Part shown: piece by piece, positions 24,985-33,801 of the stretch
Layout of the letters: each line of letters begins with the position of its first letter
Numbering within the stretch: position 1 is the first letter of the stretch
DNA from: CAYSUS01 sp964434165
Lineage (GTDB): Bacteria > Planctomycetota > Planctomycetia > Pirellulales > Thermoguttaceae
DNA length: 64,000 nucleotides
Direction: 5' to 3'
Assembly: GCA_964434165.1 (NCBI GenBank)
Contig: CAYSUS010000013.1
Span: 1-64,000 of the forward strand
The notes under the pieces: model-generated
The model's database searches: none
What the model was told of the DNA's origin: nothing
What the model saw: only the letters and a program-made list of their open reading frames with translations
Program-made: the position numbers and the translations under genes

Positions 24985-26010
24985 ATGCCCGGTTCATCGA
25001 GTCGGTGGGGGTTCACCCTCACGGAAACGCTCGTCGTCGTGCTGGTCCTCGCCTTCCTGGGCAGCGTCTTCGTCCATCACATGCTCGCTTCGCGCGAGAG
25101 GGCCCGCCGCGGGACCTGCATGAACCAGCTCAAGCAGCTCGGCCTCGCGTTCCACAACTTCCACGACTCGCTGAAGCACTTCCCACCGGCGGCCGCCGTC
25201 TCGCGCGGCGAGGAAGGTGAGATCCTCTCCATCGACGGATGGAGCTTCGCCGTACGGCTGCTGCCGTACCTGGAGTATCGGGGGCTGTACGATTCGATCG
25301 ATGCGCGGACGGGCAAGCCGCTGGTCGAGCCCGAGGATGCCGAGGGCACGCCGCACGCCGCGGCCAGGGCGACGATCGTCCCCGAGCTGCTCTGCCCCAG
25401 CGACCGCCAGCCGCCCTTTGCGGCGACGGGCACAAGCGAGGATGCCCGCACGAACTACAAGGTGATGGGCGCCACGCACCACGCCAGCCTGAGCGTGGCC
25501 TCGCCCGAGCCGGCCACGCCCGCCTGCGACCCCGGGGGGAGGCATCCGGACGGGGCCTGCTATCCCGGCTCGCGCCTGAGCCTGCTGGCGTTCGTCAAAG
25601 ACGGGTCGAGCAACACGATCCTGGCCACCGAAACGATCGAGCGGCTCTACGCCGGCTGGTCGATCGGGTATGAGGCCACCCTGGTCGGGCTTCCGCCCCT
25701 GATCGAATACGTGGAGTTCGCCGGATACCACGCGCCGAAGGGCTTCGACGGCGGATTCGGCGACCGGAGCACGGTCGATCCGCTCTACCGCACGTACCTC
25801 GACTGGCCGTATCTCGATCTGCCTTACGACGGCGCGGACGGGACGCAGGCGGGTCTGTACGGCCCTTCAAGCTGCCATCCCGGGGTGACCAACCACTTGT
25901 TCGTCGATGGGGGCGTGCGCTCGCTCCATAACGGAATCGACGTGGCGACGTACATGTTCCTGATCACACGCTCGGCGGGCGACCCGGGGCTGGTCTCCAC
26001 GTTGCGGTGA
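24985..26010 (+). CDS. DUF1559 pseudopilin-like protein
   Basis: 341-aa protein of the planctomycete DUF1559 family. The N-terminal type IV pilin-like methylation/transmembrane segment (WGFTLTETLVVVLVLAFLGSVFV) is followed by RARRGTCMNQLKQLGLAFHNFHD. The typical C-terminal H-X9-DG motif is CHPGVTNHLFVDGGVRSL. These proteins are exported by a pilin-type route and thought to be surface-associated; no function has been shown. GAGGTG precedes the ATG. The paralogue at 49311-50394 shares the order of motifs but is frameshifted. Confidence 0.9.
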   Translation: MPGSSSRWGFTLTETLVVVLVLAFLGSVFVHHMLASRERARRGTCMNQLKQLGLAFHNFHDSLKHFPPAAAVSRGEEGEILSIDGWSFAVRLLPYLEYRGLYDSIDARTGKPLVEPEDAEGTPHAAARATIVPELLCPSDRQPPFAATGTSEDARTNYKVMGATHHASLSVASPEPATPACDPGGRHPDGACYPGSRLSLLAFVKDGSSNTILATETIERLYAGWSIGYEATLVGLPPLIEYVEFAGYHAPKGFDGGFGDRSTVDPLYRTYLDWPYLDLPYDGADGTQAGLYGPSSCHPGVTNHLFVDGGVRSLHNGIDVATYMFLITRSAGDPGLVSTLR

Positions 26011-26019
26011 AGGGAGGGA

Positions 26020-26080
26020 TTGGGGATTGGGGATGAAGATTGGAGAAGATGAGGGCCGTTCCTCGGCGTCCAATCCCCAA
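26020..26080 (+). terminator. Long-loop hairpin after the DUF1559 gene
   Basis: Perfect 11-bp inverted repeat: TTGGGGATTGG (26020-26030) and CCAATCCCCAA (26070-26080), with a 39-base loop. A short T stretch (CACTTTTGTT) follows. The loop is long for an intrinsic terminator, so it may be a decayed repeat instead. Confidence 0.35.
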
Positions 26081-26091
26081 CCCCACTTTTG

Positions 26092-26121
26092 TTGACAGCG
26101 GCGCGACGGCCGGGATAGGAT
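26092..26121 (+). promoter_or_regulatory. Sigma-70 promoter for the Gfo/Idh/MocA gene
   Basis: TTGACA (26092-26097), 18-base spacer, TAGGAT (26116-26121), ending 57 bases before the ATG. Confidence 0.55.
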
Positions 26122-26178
26122 GGTCCGCATCTCGCCTGCCGTTCCCATCCCCTGCCCGTCTCAGCAAGGAGCCCCGCC

Positions 26179-27612
26179 ATGCGTCTCTCCCGCCGCGCGA
26201 TGTTGAAAGGGTCGGCCCTGGCCGCTTCGGCCGTGAGCATGCCCATGGTCGCTTCCCGCCACGTGCTGGGGGCCAACGACGCGATCATCATGGGGCAGGT
26301 GGCCGCGGGCATCCGCGGCATGGGGGCCCACATTCCGGGCTTCGCCGGCCAGAAGGGCGTGCGCGTGGTCGCCGTGGCCGATCCGGACAGCACGCGCGCG
26401 GAGAAGGCGGCCGCCATGATCCGCGACAAGTGGGGCTACAAGGCCGACCACTGCCAGGACATGCGCCGCATCTTCGACCGCAAGGACGTGGACGCGGTGG
26501 GCAACGCCACCATGCAGTACTGGCACGCTTTGGGCACGATCTGGGCCTGCCAGGCCGGCAAGCACGTGTATGTGGAAAAGCCCCTGTCGCACTTCGTCTG
26601 GGACGGACGCCAGATGGTCAACGCCGCGCGCAAGTACCGCCGCATCGTGCAGTGCGGCACGCAGCGCCGCAGCCAGTCGTCGATCCCCAAGATCATCGGC
26701 TGGATTCGCGAGGGGCACCTGGGCAAGATCAAGTGCGTGTACTGCTTCGCCAACAAGCCCCGCACGAGCATCGGCAAGCGGACCGAGCCGCTGCCGATCC
26801 CCCCGACGCTCGATTACGACCTGTGGTGCGGGCCGGCCGAGAACGGACCCGTCTATCGCAACCGGCTCCAGTACGACTGCAGCTTCACCTGGAACATGGG
26901 CGACGGCGAGTCGTGCAACCAGGGTGTCCACGAGATCGACGTCGCCCGCTGGCTGCTGGGAACCGAGGCGCTGCCGCGGCGCGTGATGTCGATCGGCGGG
27001 CGGTTCGTGTTCGACGACGCGGGCAACGTGCCCAACACGCAAATCATCTACTACGACTTCCCCGAGGCCCCGATCCTCTACGAGGTCCACAATCTTCGCG
27101 CGGCCAAGGGCTCCAAGGAAGTGCCCAACTTCCGCGGCGAGCGCGTGGGCGTCATCGTCGATTGTGAGGGGGGCAGCGTGAGCGTGTACCGCGGCACGGC
27201 CTGGGACAAGGACGGCAAGGAGGTGCAGAAGTTCTCCGGCGGCGGCAACCACTTCGCCAACTTCATCGAGGCCGTGCGGGCCGGCGATCCGGGGCTGCTC
27301 AATGCCGAGGTCGAGGTGGGCCACCACTCCACGCGGATCACGCACGTGGGCAACATCTCCTACCGCGCAGGCGAGCCGGCCCCCGTGGCACGGCAGCGCG
27401 CGGCGGTGAACGACATCCCCGAGTGGAGCGCGATGTACGACCGGTTTCTCGAGCACCTGGCCGCGCACGAGATCGACCCCGACACGGCCACCCTCGGCCC
27501 GTGGCTGGAGTGCGACACGGAGAGGGAGCGCATCAAGGACCACGAGAAAGCGAACAAGATCGTGCGCGGCTGGTACCGCGACCCGTACGCGGTGCCTGAG
27601 GTACACGTTTGA
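26179..27612 (+). CDS. Gfo/Idh/MocA-family oxidoreductase with Tat signal
   Basis: 477-aa NAD(P)-dependent sugar or inositol oxidoreductase relative. A twin-arginine signal opens the protein (MRLSRRAMLKGSALAASAVSM), so it is exported folded. The Rossmann domain is recognisable (VRVVAVADPDSTRAEKAA), although the first glycine-rich turn reads AAGIRGMG rather than the usual GxGxxG. The catalytic-type EKP sits at residues 133-135. The substrate domain has GVHEIDVARWLLG and ends with a GGNHFANFIEAVRAGDP block typical of planctomycete members. It precedes a sialate O-acetylesterase, so a role in processing exotic or sulfated sugars is a fair inference. Confidence 0.92.
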   Translation: MRLSRRAMLKGSALAASAVSMPMVASRHVLGANDAIIMGQVAAGIRGMGAHIPGFAGQKGVRVVAVADPDSTRAEKAAAMIRDKWGYKADHCQDMRRIFDRKDVDAVGNATMQYWHALGTIWACQAGKHVYVEKPLSHFVWDGRQMVNAARKYRRIVQCGTQRRSQSSIPKIIGWIREGHLGKIKCVYCFANKPRTSIGKRTEPLPIPPTLDYDLWCGPAENGPVYRNRLQYDCSFTWNMGDGESCNQGVHEIDVARWLLGTEALPRRVMSIGGRFVFDDAGNVPNTQIIYYDFPEAPILYEVHNLRAAKGSKEVPNFRGERVGVIVDCEGGSVSVYRGTAWDKDGKEVQKFSGGGNHFANFIEAVRAGDPGLLNAEVEVGHHSTRITHVGNISYRAGEPAPVARQRAAVNDIPEWSAMYDRFLEHLAAHEIDPDTATLGPWLECDTERERIKDHEKANKIVRGWYRDPYAVPEVHV

Positions 27613-27626
27613 ATAAGGAATGATGC

Positions 27627-27730
27627 AAGCCAAATGACAAAGGAAGTCCGAAGAACCAAGCGCGAATGCCGAGATCGGAGTGACACCTCCCTCGTGCTTC
27701 GAACTTCGTTATTCCTTCGTCGTTTGGCTT
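27627..27730. repeat. Imperfect inverted repeat in intergenic region
   Basis: 19-bp arms at 27627-27645 and 27712-27730, 17 of 19 positions complementary, separated by 66 bases. The region is visibly less GC-rich than its surroundings. It lies between the oxidoreductase and acetylesterase genes and may be a decayed mobile miniature element or an RNA structure. Confidence 0.5.
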
Positions 27731-27848
27731 TCGACCTTCGACGTTCCCTCTCCCACGTTTGCGTCCCAACCCCGCTTCGATTACTGTCTTGATCGATCGC
27801 CCCGGCGCTGCGCCGCGGCCCCAGTGAACGCGTTTGGAGGTTCTTCCC

Positions 27849-29288
27849 ATGATGCGACGACCCGCGATGGCGCGAGCTGCTTCGGTGTCCCTGTTGACCG
27901 CGGCTGTCTTGGCCGGACTTCCTGCTGCGGCGTCGGCCGACGTGCGACTGCCCAGGATCATCAGCGACCACATGGTCTTGCAGCAAGGGCAGAAGGCCCC
28001 GATCTGGGGCTGGGCCGACCCGGGTGAGCCCGTGCTGGTGGCCTTCGCCGGAAAGAAGGTCCAGGCCACGGCCGACCAGCAGGGCAAGTGGATGGTTGAG
28101 GTGGGAACGCCCAAGGCCGGGGGGCCTTACGAGATGACTGTCGCCACCGGGAAGAACAAGATCGTGGTCAAGGACATCCTGGTGGGCGAGGTGTGGCTCG
28201 CCTCGGGCCAGTCGAACATGCAGTGGTCGGTCAACCGCGCGGCCAATCCCCAGGAGGAGATCGCCGCGGCCAAGTACCCGAAGATCCGCCTTTTCACCGT
28301 GGGCCGCATGGTCTCGGACAAGCCCCGGGACGACTGCAACGGGAGCTGGTCGGAGTGCAACCCGACCTCCGTAGCCGGCTTCTCGGCCGTGGCTTACTTC
28401 TTTGGGCGCGAGCTGCACAAGGAGCTGGAAGTGCCGGTAGGTCTTATCAACAGCTCCTGGGGCGGAACCATCTGCGAGGCCTGGACCAGCCGCCAGGGCC
28501 TGGAGGGCGAGGAGGACTTCGAGCCGATCCTCCAGCGCGCGGCCGACTTCAAGCCGAACAACCCCAATCAGGCCAGCGCGCTCTACAACGGCATGATCCA
28601 CCCGATCGTCCCCTTCGCCATCCGCGGGGCGATCTGGTACCAGGGCGAGTCGAACGCGGGCCGGGCGTGGCAGTACAAGAGACTCTTCCCGGCCATGATC
28701 CGCGACTGGCGCCGGATCTGGGATCAGGGCGACTTCCCCTTCCTCTTCGTGCAGCTCGCCCCGTTCCGCTACGGCAAGGCCGATCCCCGCAATCTGCCCG
28801 AGACCTGGGAGGCCCAGCTCCAGACCCTCTCGCTTCCCAACACGGGCATGGCCGTGACCACCGACATCGGCAACATCAAGGACATCCATCCGAAGAACAA
28901 GCAGGACGTGGGCAAGCGCCTGGCCCTGTGGGCCCTGGCCAACACCTACGGCAAGAAGGACCTCGCGTATAGCGGCCCGCTGTACGACGGCTTTGCCGTG
29001 GAGGGCGACAAGATCCGCGTCAAGTTCCACCACGCCGAGGGGCTCGTGGCCAAGGGCGGCGAGCTCACCCACTTCACCATCGCCGGCGAGGACGAGAAGT
29101 TCGTGCCGGCCGAGGCCGCGATCGACGGCCAGACCGTGGTCGTCTCCAGCCCCGAGGTGAAAAGGCCCGTGGCCGTGCGCTTCGGCTGGACCGACACGGC
29201 CGAGCCGAACCTGTTCAACGGCGCGGGGCTGCCGGCCTCACCCTTCCGGACCGACGACTTCAAAATGGTCACGGAGGGGAACAAGTAG
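27849..29288 (+). CDS. Sialate O-acetylesterase family protein, exported
   Basis: 479-aa SGNH-type esterase that removes O-acetyl groups from sialic acids or related glycans. A signal peptide is present (MARAASVSLLTAAVLAGLPAAASA). Family markers are LPRIISDHMVLQQ, a small beta domain, the nucleophile motif GQSNM (from residue 120), WYQGESN (263-269) and the catalytic DIH (345-347). The ATG at 27849 was chosen because GGAGG lies eight bases upstream. These genes are abundant in planctomycetes, which degrade sulfated and acetylated polysaccharides. It follows the exported oxidoreductase in the same direction. Confidence 0.93.
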   Translation: MMRRPAMARAASVSLLTAAVLAGLPAAASADVRLPRIISDHMVLQQGQKAPIWGWADPGEPVLVAFAGKKVQATADQQGKWMVEVGTPKAGGPYEMTVATGKNKIVVKDILVGEVWLASGQSNMQWSVNRAANPQEEIAAAKYPKIRLFTVGRMVSDKPRDDCNGSWSECNPTSVAGFSAVAYFFGRELHKELEVPVGLINSSWGGTICEAWTSRQGLEGEEDFEPILQRAADFKPNNPNQASALYNGMIHPIVPFAIRGAIWYQGESNAGRAWQYKRLFPAMIRDWRRIWDQGDFPFLFVQLAPFRYGKADPRNLPETWEAQLQTLSLPNTGMAVTTDIGNIKDIHPKNKQDVGKRLALWALANTYGKKDLAYSGPLYDGFAVEGDKIRVKFHHAEGLVAKGGELTHFTIAGEDEKFVPAEAAIDGQTVVVSSPEVKRPVAVRFGWTDTAEPNLFNGAGLPASPFRTDDFKMVTEGNK

Positions 29289-29777
29289 GGTACGTGAAAC
29301 GCACCAGCTTGGGATCCTGGTACGGGTAGCATGCGTGGCACGTCGCGGTGCGTTGCACGCGCCCGATTCGATTTCCGTGACGATCGCGTCCGGCTCGCGA
29401 GGGACCAGCGTCTGGGTCGCGCAGTCGATCAGCAGGTCGAGCTCCTCCAGAACGATCGCCCCGACGAGGGCGTCGTCGCGCGAAGGTTCGACTACCGCCG
29501 AGAAGACGCCGTGCCGGCCGAGGAGCTGAAGCCGGACGTTGCTGACCGTGGCGCGCCCCTCGCGCCTCTGGTCGGCGTAGCGCACCGTGGTGCGGCCCTC
29601 GACCGGCAACGGGAGCTCGTCCACGACGCGCTGGGGCAGGACAAGACGCGCCGCTCCGCTATCCACCACGCCGGAGACGGTCGAGTGCTTCACGCGGTCC
29701 AATACGGGCTCATCCACGGCCAGGACCACGACATCGCGGTTGTTGGCCAGAATCACGTCAACCGAAAACCGCCCCAT
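29238..29777 (-). CDS. Retropepsin-like (clan AA) aspartic protease family protein
   Basis: 179 aa. The core (residues 1-125) is a single-lobed retropepsin-like fold. The catalytic-type motif VDSGAARLVLP lies near residue 37, and the second hydrophobic-hydrophobic-Gly element is ALVGAIVLEELDLLID. The start MGRFSVDVILANN is chosen at 29777; another in-frame ATG lies 18 bases upstream. Family members usually end soon after the ITEIE-like stretch. Here about 40 extra residues with no clear structure run on and overlap the 3' end of the convergent acetylesterase by 51 bases, so an ancestral stop may have been lost. No signal peptide; the substrate is unknown. Confidence 0.75.
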   Translation of the reverse strand: MGRFSVDVILANNRDVVVLAVDEPVLDRVKHSTVSGVVDSGAARLVLPQRVVDELPLPVEGRTTVRYADQRREGRATVSNVRLQLLGRHGVFSAVVEPSRDDALVGAIVLEELDLLIDCATQTLVPREPDAIVTEIESGACNAPRRATHATRTRIPSWCVSRTLLVPLRDHFEVVGPEG

Positions 29778-29917
29778 GGATGTCTCTTTCCCCATCGCGC
29801 CGGTCCCCCCTGGCGTGCAGCGCCGTGTGAATTCTGGACGATCTTCACCAATCGGGGAACCGGCCGGCCACACGGGACGGCCGCAGGCCTCGTACTCCTC
29901 CCGGATGGAACGCCCCC

Positions 29918-30430
29918 ATGCCCGACGATCGCCGCACGATCCTGCTCCGCCGCATCCGCGCGATCCTGGTGTTCTTCATGGCCGCGCTGGTGGCCAGCGG
30001 GCTGACGGCGATCCCGTTGCGGTGGGAGCTGGACGTGCTCGCCCGGCTGGTGGGCCTGCCCGAGGACGCCTCGCCGGCCGACTACGAGGGCCTCCAGCAC
30101 TGGATCGCGCTGGTGGGTGAGGGCCTGGACGAGTCGTACGGCAAGTACCCGTTCCTGGCCTACGGCACGGACTGGCTGGCGTTCGCCCACGTGATCATCG
30201 CCGTGGCGTTCATCGGCGCGCTCCGCAACCCCGTGCGGAACAAGTGGGTGATCGACTTCGGGCTGATCGCCTGCGTGGCCGTGGTTCCCAACGCGCTCAC
30301 GTTCGGGTCACTGCGGGGCATTCCCTTCTATTGGCAGTTGATCGACTGCAGCTTCGGCGTGTTCGGCTTCATCCCGCTATGGATCGCGCGGCGGTGGACG
30401 GCGGAGCTGGAGCGGATGGGGCGATCATAG
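29918..30430 (+). CDS. Four-helix integral membrane protein, unknown
   Basis: 170 aa with about four membrane helices: residues 13-33 (AILVFFMAALVASGLTAIPL), around 88-101 (LAFAHVIIAVAFIGAL), 112-125 (FGLIACVAVVPNAL) and 137-155. A soluble loop between helices 1 and 2 holds ADYEGLQHWIALVGEGLDE. Conserved-looking features are PLRWELDVL after helix 1 and a final IPLWIARRWTAELE. I know of similar uncharacterised membrane proteins in several phyla but no function. It stands alone downstream of the divergent protease-like gene. Confidence 0.75.
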   Translation: MPDDRRTILLRRIRAILVFFMAALVASGLTAIPLRWELDVLARLVGLPEDASPADYEGLQHWIALVGEGLDESYGKYPFLAYGTDWLAFAHVIIAVAFIGALRNPVRNKWVIDFGLIACVAVVPNALTFGSLRGIPFYWQLIDCSFGVFGFIPLWIARRWTAELERMGRS

Positions 30431-30529
30431 GGTCGCCGCGGAATCGAAGCCCGAATCCTGAGCGAGGGAAGCCGCAGCCGCCCGGCACACGAAGAGCATC
30501 TCGCCTCAAGTTGGAACCGGCCTGACGAG

Positions 30530-30748
30530 TCACTTGGGGGCGAACGATTCAAGCTGACCAACGAGTTCTTGGGTTGTGAGGCGCGGGGCGTCCGGGGCGC
30601 GACGCTCCTTGGCGAGTCGGATATCTTCCTCCAAGCATCCGTGCCCTGCCATTCCCAGGTGCTTTCCGGCCGCGTCGCGAATCTCGACCGGGCCGTCGCA
30701 CTGGCGGATGAGTCGTGCCTGGTCCTCGTCGATGGGGATGAATGCCAT
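30530..30748 (-). CDS. Small soluble protein, unknown (antitoxin-like size)
   Basis: 72 aa. The N-terminus MAFIPIDEDQARLIRQCDGPVEIRDAAG reads as a small beta/alpha unit. It is followed by a helix (EEDIRLAKERR) and TTQELVGQLESF. Planctomycete genomes contain many short proteins of this style, sometimes beside PIN or RelE toxins, but no toxin gene is next to this one. It is annotated as hypothetical. Confidence 0.6.
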   Translation of the reverse strand: MAFIPIDEDQARLIRQCDGPVEIRDAAGKHLGMAGHGCLEEDIRLAKERRAPDAPRLTTQELVGQLESFAPK

Positions 30749-30933
30749 CGGACCCTCGTTTCTGCGCGGTCCCGGACCACTGCTGCAACCTATCCTGCTG
30801 CGTCATGCTCGCCAACGCCTGGGACACCAGTCTCCTGGCTTCGAGCGCAGAGCAAAGCCCGCGCGTGCCGGGAAGGGCCGGCCCGCGCGGGCCCGTTAGA
30901 TCGCCAGCGAGTCGGGGACCGTCGCGCCGATCG

Positions 30934-33138
30934 CTAGTCTTCGTCGTCCTTGTCCTTTTCGCGGCGTTCGAGGAGGTCGCCTAGCACCTCCCGGAGCTCG
31001 CGAATCTGATGCCGCAGCTCCTCGACCTCGTCGCGCAGCCGCTCGATCTCGCCGCCCGGCGGGAAGGGCCGATCGGGCTTCGGGCGCCGCCCAGCCTCAG
31101 GATGTGGCGGACGCCCCTCGCGCATCCGGTGCATCATCTGCTCGGCCTCGCGCATCAGTCGCTCGGCGTGCTCGTGGAGTCCCGCGGCGTGGAGGTTCTC
31201 GGCCGCCTCGCGGACATGACGCATCCGCCGCTCCATGTCCTCAGGATGATGCGGACGGTGGGGCGGGCCGTGCTCGAGCATCCGCTCCAGCTCGTGGATT
31301 TCGCGCTCCAGTCGGTTGGCCTCTTCCTCGCGGCCGGCTTCGGCCGCGCGGTGCATGGCTCCGCGAAGCTTGTCCAGTCGCTGCTCGATCCGCTCGCGCG
31401 GCGGGAAGTCGCGAGGAGGACCCTCGCGCTCGGGCCGCTCCCGATCCGCGTTACGAGGGCGGTCGCCCTCGCGCTCGCCGCGCTCACGCTCCGGCCTCTC
31501 CCGGTCCCCCTCGCGCTCGCCGCGCTCGCGGTCCGGTCGATCGCGATCGCCCTCACGCGGGCGGTCACCCTCGTCACGGTCGCGTTCCCCCTCGCGCCGC
31601 GGCCGATCGCGGTCGCCGCGGTCGCGCGGGCCTTCGCGCTCCCCTTCCTCGTCGCCGGCCCAGGCGAGCTGCAGCTCCACGGCCGCCACTCGCGGCGGAT
31701 CGGCCGTGGCCGAATCGCCCGAAAGCGGCACCAGCAAGGTCGCCACCGCGGCCGCGGCGAGCGACTTGCGCCACGATCTCTCGATCACGCTCATACTCTG
31801 CTCTCCTTCGTCAAAGAGGTCCGCCCGGGCGTGCGCCCAGGCCGTACACAGAACCGCTGCCACAAGAAGCACGGCACCGCCCGCCGACGGGGCGAGTGCG
31901 AAAAAGCCTGTCTTCCTTCGCCAGGGGCGGCCGCGAAGCCGCAACAGCCGCTCGACGCGCCGTCCCAGCCCGGAACGGAAGCCGAGGCCCTCGATCGAGA
32001 GTCCCGCCGCCATCCCGGGTGCGGCCAGGCGCCGGCCCAGCGTCACCAGGCAGGCGGCCAGCACGTCCGGGCCGTCGTGGACCAGCAGGCTCGCCTCGTC
32101 GGCCGCGGCCTCGCACGCGGCTTCCAGGCGCCGCCTGGCTAGCCACGCGCCTGGGTGCCACCAAAGGACCGCGATGAGGAAGTCGGAGAAGGTCTTCCAG
32201 GCCGGGTCGCCCCCGGCCAGATGTCCCAGCTCGTGGGCCAGAATCGCCTCCTGCTCGGCCGGGGTGAACTGCTCTTCGAAGTCGGTCGGCACGACCACCG
32301 TGGGCCGCAACGTGCCGTAAACCATCGGGGCGCGAAGCGCCGGGGCCCGCCGCACGCAGACCCGCCGCCGCAGGCCGAGGGCCACGATCAAGCGCGCGAC
32401 CCGCCGGTGAAGGCCGCGACCTGCCTCCTCCGTGCGCTGAGCGTGGACCGCGCGAACGACCCGTGCGCCGAGAAGACGCAGGAACACCACACCCGCGCCG
32501 ACGCCCCAGGCCACGGCAGGCCACCAGGGCGCGGCGGTCGGCCCGGCACGCAATGAAGCCGAGCGCGGCTCCGGCGGCAAGGTGTGGGCGGTCTGCCCCT
32601 CGACGGGCTCGGCTGGGGCGGCCAGCCTGCGGGACGAAAGCTCTGTGCGGGCCGGCCTCGCGAGCTCCCGGACCGACTCCTCGTCGGACAGCTCGGTCCA
32701 TGGCTCTGCCACGGCGGGCCAATCCGCCTCGAGGTTCGGCCGCAGTCCCGGGCGAATCGACGGCTCGGGCTCAGACGGCTGCGGCTCGGCCCGATCGGCA
32801 AGGGACTGGAACGTCAGCGGCCGCGCCGGCCCGCTGCTCGGACCCGACGAGGTCCCGGCGTCGCGCGACGGGGGCCCTCTCCACGCCTCGTCCAACTCCG
32901 GCGCAGCCGCATGTGGCCACCAGGAGACCACCAGTGCCCGGCTCGCGCCGGTCAGCTCGGCCAGGCCCAGACCGAGCATGGCCACCACGGCCGCCTGCCA
33001 GACGGCCCGCTGCCATGCGGCCTGCGCGATCCGCCGAGCGGCGATCTCCGCGGCGGCCGCGATCAGGGCCGTTCCGAGGAGGATCGCGACGAGAGCCGCG
33101 GCCCAGGCGGCATGAGGCGGAGCCAAGAGGTCGAGCAT
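30934..33138 (-). CDS. M56 (BlaR1-type) peptidase fused to a charged secreted domain
   Basis: 734 aa. The first 445 residues form an M56 membrane metallopeptidase. Helices lie near the N-terminus and around residue 210. The zinc motif HELGH is at 302-306 (AILAHELGHLAGGDPAW), and the last helix falls about 415-437 (FALAPSAGGAVLLVAAVLC). No penicillin-binding domain follows. Instead residue 449 is a Met that opens what looks like a fresh signal peptide (SWRKSLAAAAVATLLVPLSG). After it come about 90 residues of Arg/Asp/Glu/Gly repeats (REGDRDRPDRERGE-like) and a heptad-rich coiled coil to the end. AAGGAG lies eight bases before that internal Met (31794). The gene follows blaI, its likely partner. 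Confidence 0.85.
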   Translation of the reverse strand: MLDLLAPPHAAWAAALVAILLGTALIAAAAEIAARRIAQAAWQRAVWQAAVVAMLGLGLAELTGASRALVVSWWPHAAAPELDEAWRGPPSRDAGTSSGPSSGPARPLTFQSLADRAEPQPSEPEPSIRPGLRPNLEADWPAVAEPWTELSDEESVRELARPARTELSSRRLAAPAEPVEGQTAHTLPPEPRSASLRAGPTAAPWWPAVAWGVGAGVVFLRLLGARVVRAVHAQRTEEAGRGLHRRVARLIVALGLRRRVCVRRAPALRAPMVYGTLRPTVVVPTDFEEQFTPAEQEAILAHELGHLAGGDPAWKTFSDFLIAVLWWHPGAWLARRRLEAACEAAADEASLLVHDGPDVLAACLVTLGRRLAAPGMAAGLSIEGLGFRSGLGRRVERLLRLRGRPWRRKTGFFALAPSAGGAVLLVAAVLCTAWAHARADLFDEGEQSMSVIERSWRKSLAAAAVATLLVPLSGDSATADPPRVAAVELQLAWAGDEEGEREGPRDRGDRDRPRREGERDRDEGDRPREGDRDRPDRERGEREGDRERPERERGEREGDRPRNADRERPEREGPPRDFPPRERIEQRLDKLRGAMHRAAEAGREEEANRLEREIHELERMLEHGPPHRPHHPEDMERRMRHVREAAENLHAAGLHEHAERLMREAEQMMHRMREGRPPHPEAGRRPKPDRPFPPGGEIERLRDEVEELRHQIRELREVLGDLLERREKDKDDED

Positions 33139-33221
33139 AAGTCACCTTGGGCGATTGTCACGTTGCAGATCGGCGTTCGCGTTGAAACAAGGGACAGGCC
33201 CCGGTGCCGATCGCCTTCTCG

Positions 33222-33605
33222 TCACTTGGACTTCTTCCGCTCGCGGATCACCCGCTCCAGACGATCCAGCTCTTCGAGGCTGACCTCGCGGGTCGAAAGC
33301 AGGTGGCTGACTGTGTCGGCCAGGCTTCCTTCGAACAGGCGATCGACCAGATGGTCGGCGACGCTCCGCGAGACCTCGTCCGCGGAGACGGCCGCCTGAT
33401 AGATGAACTTGCGCCCCTCCGCCCGATGCTCGACCAGCCGGCGGTCCTCCATCTTGCGCAGCATGGTGGCCACGGTGGTATAGGCGTGGTGCTCGGGGCC
33501 GAGGGCCTGGTGGACCTCGGCCACGCTTGCCTCCCCCAGATGCCAGAGGGCCTGGAGGATCTGGAGCTGGAGCTCGCCCAGGCGGTGGTTCTTCGGCTTG
33601 CTCAT
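33222..33605 (-). CDS. BlaI/MecI/CopY-family transcriptional repressor
   Basis: 127-aa winged-helix repressor. The DNA-binding half is typical: LGELQLQILQALWHLGEASVAEVHQAL and YTTVATMLRKMEDRRLVEH. The dimer helices follow (LVDRLFEGSLADTVSHLL), ending in a basic tail (RKKSK). In this family the partner M56 protease, after sensing a signal, leads to cleavage of the repressor. The M56 gene is 83 bases downstream. The ATG at 33605 gives the usual N-terminus. Two tandem dyads over its own promoter indicate autoregulation. Confidence 0.93.
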   Translation of the reverse strand: MSKPKNHRLGELQLQILQALWHLGEASVAEVHQALGPEHHAYTTVATMLRKMEDRRLVEHRAEGRKFIYQAAVSADEVSRSVADHLVDRLFEGSLADTVSHLLSTREVSLEELDRLERVIRERKKSK

Positions 33606-33630
33606 GGCGGATTCCGGGCAGCGGCGTGCG

Positions 33631-33658
33631 ACTACCACGGTAATACTACCAGGGTAGT
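33631..33658. promoter_or_regulatory. Double BlaI-type operator
   Basis: Two abutting 14-bp dyads. At 33645-33658 ACTACC-AG-GGTAGT is perfect; at 33631-33644 ACTACC-AC-GGTAAT has one mismatch. They cover the -10 element and the predicted start of blaI. Confidence 0.75.
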
Positions 33659-33670
33659 TCTTAATGTCAA
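33643..33670 (-). promoter_or_regulatory. Sigma-70 promoter of blaI-M56
   Basis: Minus-strand TTGACA (33670-33665), 16-base spacer, TAGTAT (33648-33643) preceded by TGG, an extended -10. The -10 lies inside the double operator. Confidence 0.6.
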
Positions 33671-33801
33671 CCCCGACGCTTGAGGGGGTTTCTGGGGATG
33701 TGGCGATGCAACGCCGCTTGCGCCGGACGGGGTGAGTGTAAGCCGCCTCTCAACACAGAAAGCGGCGATGAATTGCCGCACTGCAAAGCCCCGCGGGATC
33801 C

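Noticed and set aside
26161..29072. Two long minus-strand frames (26161-27633 and 27360-29072)
   Set aside because: Antisense to the oxidoreductase and acetylesterase; His/Asp/Val-rich products typical of codon-shadow reading.
30530..30748. Type II antitoxin
   Set aside because: Size and style are suggestive but no toxin gene adjoins and no DNA-binding motif is visible.
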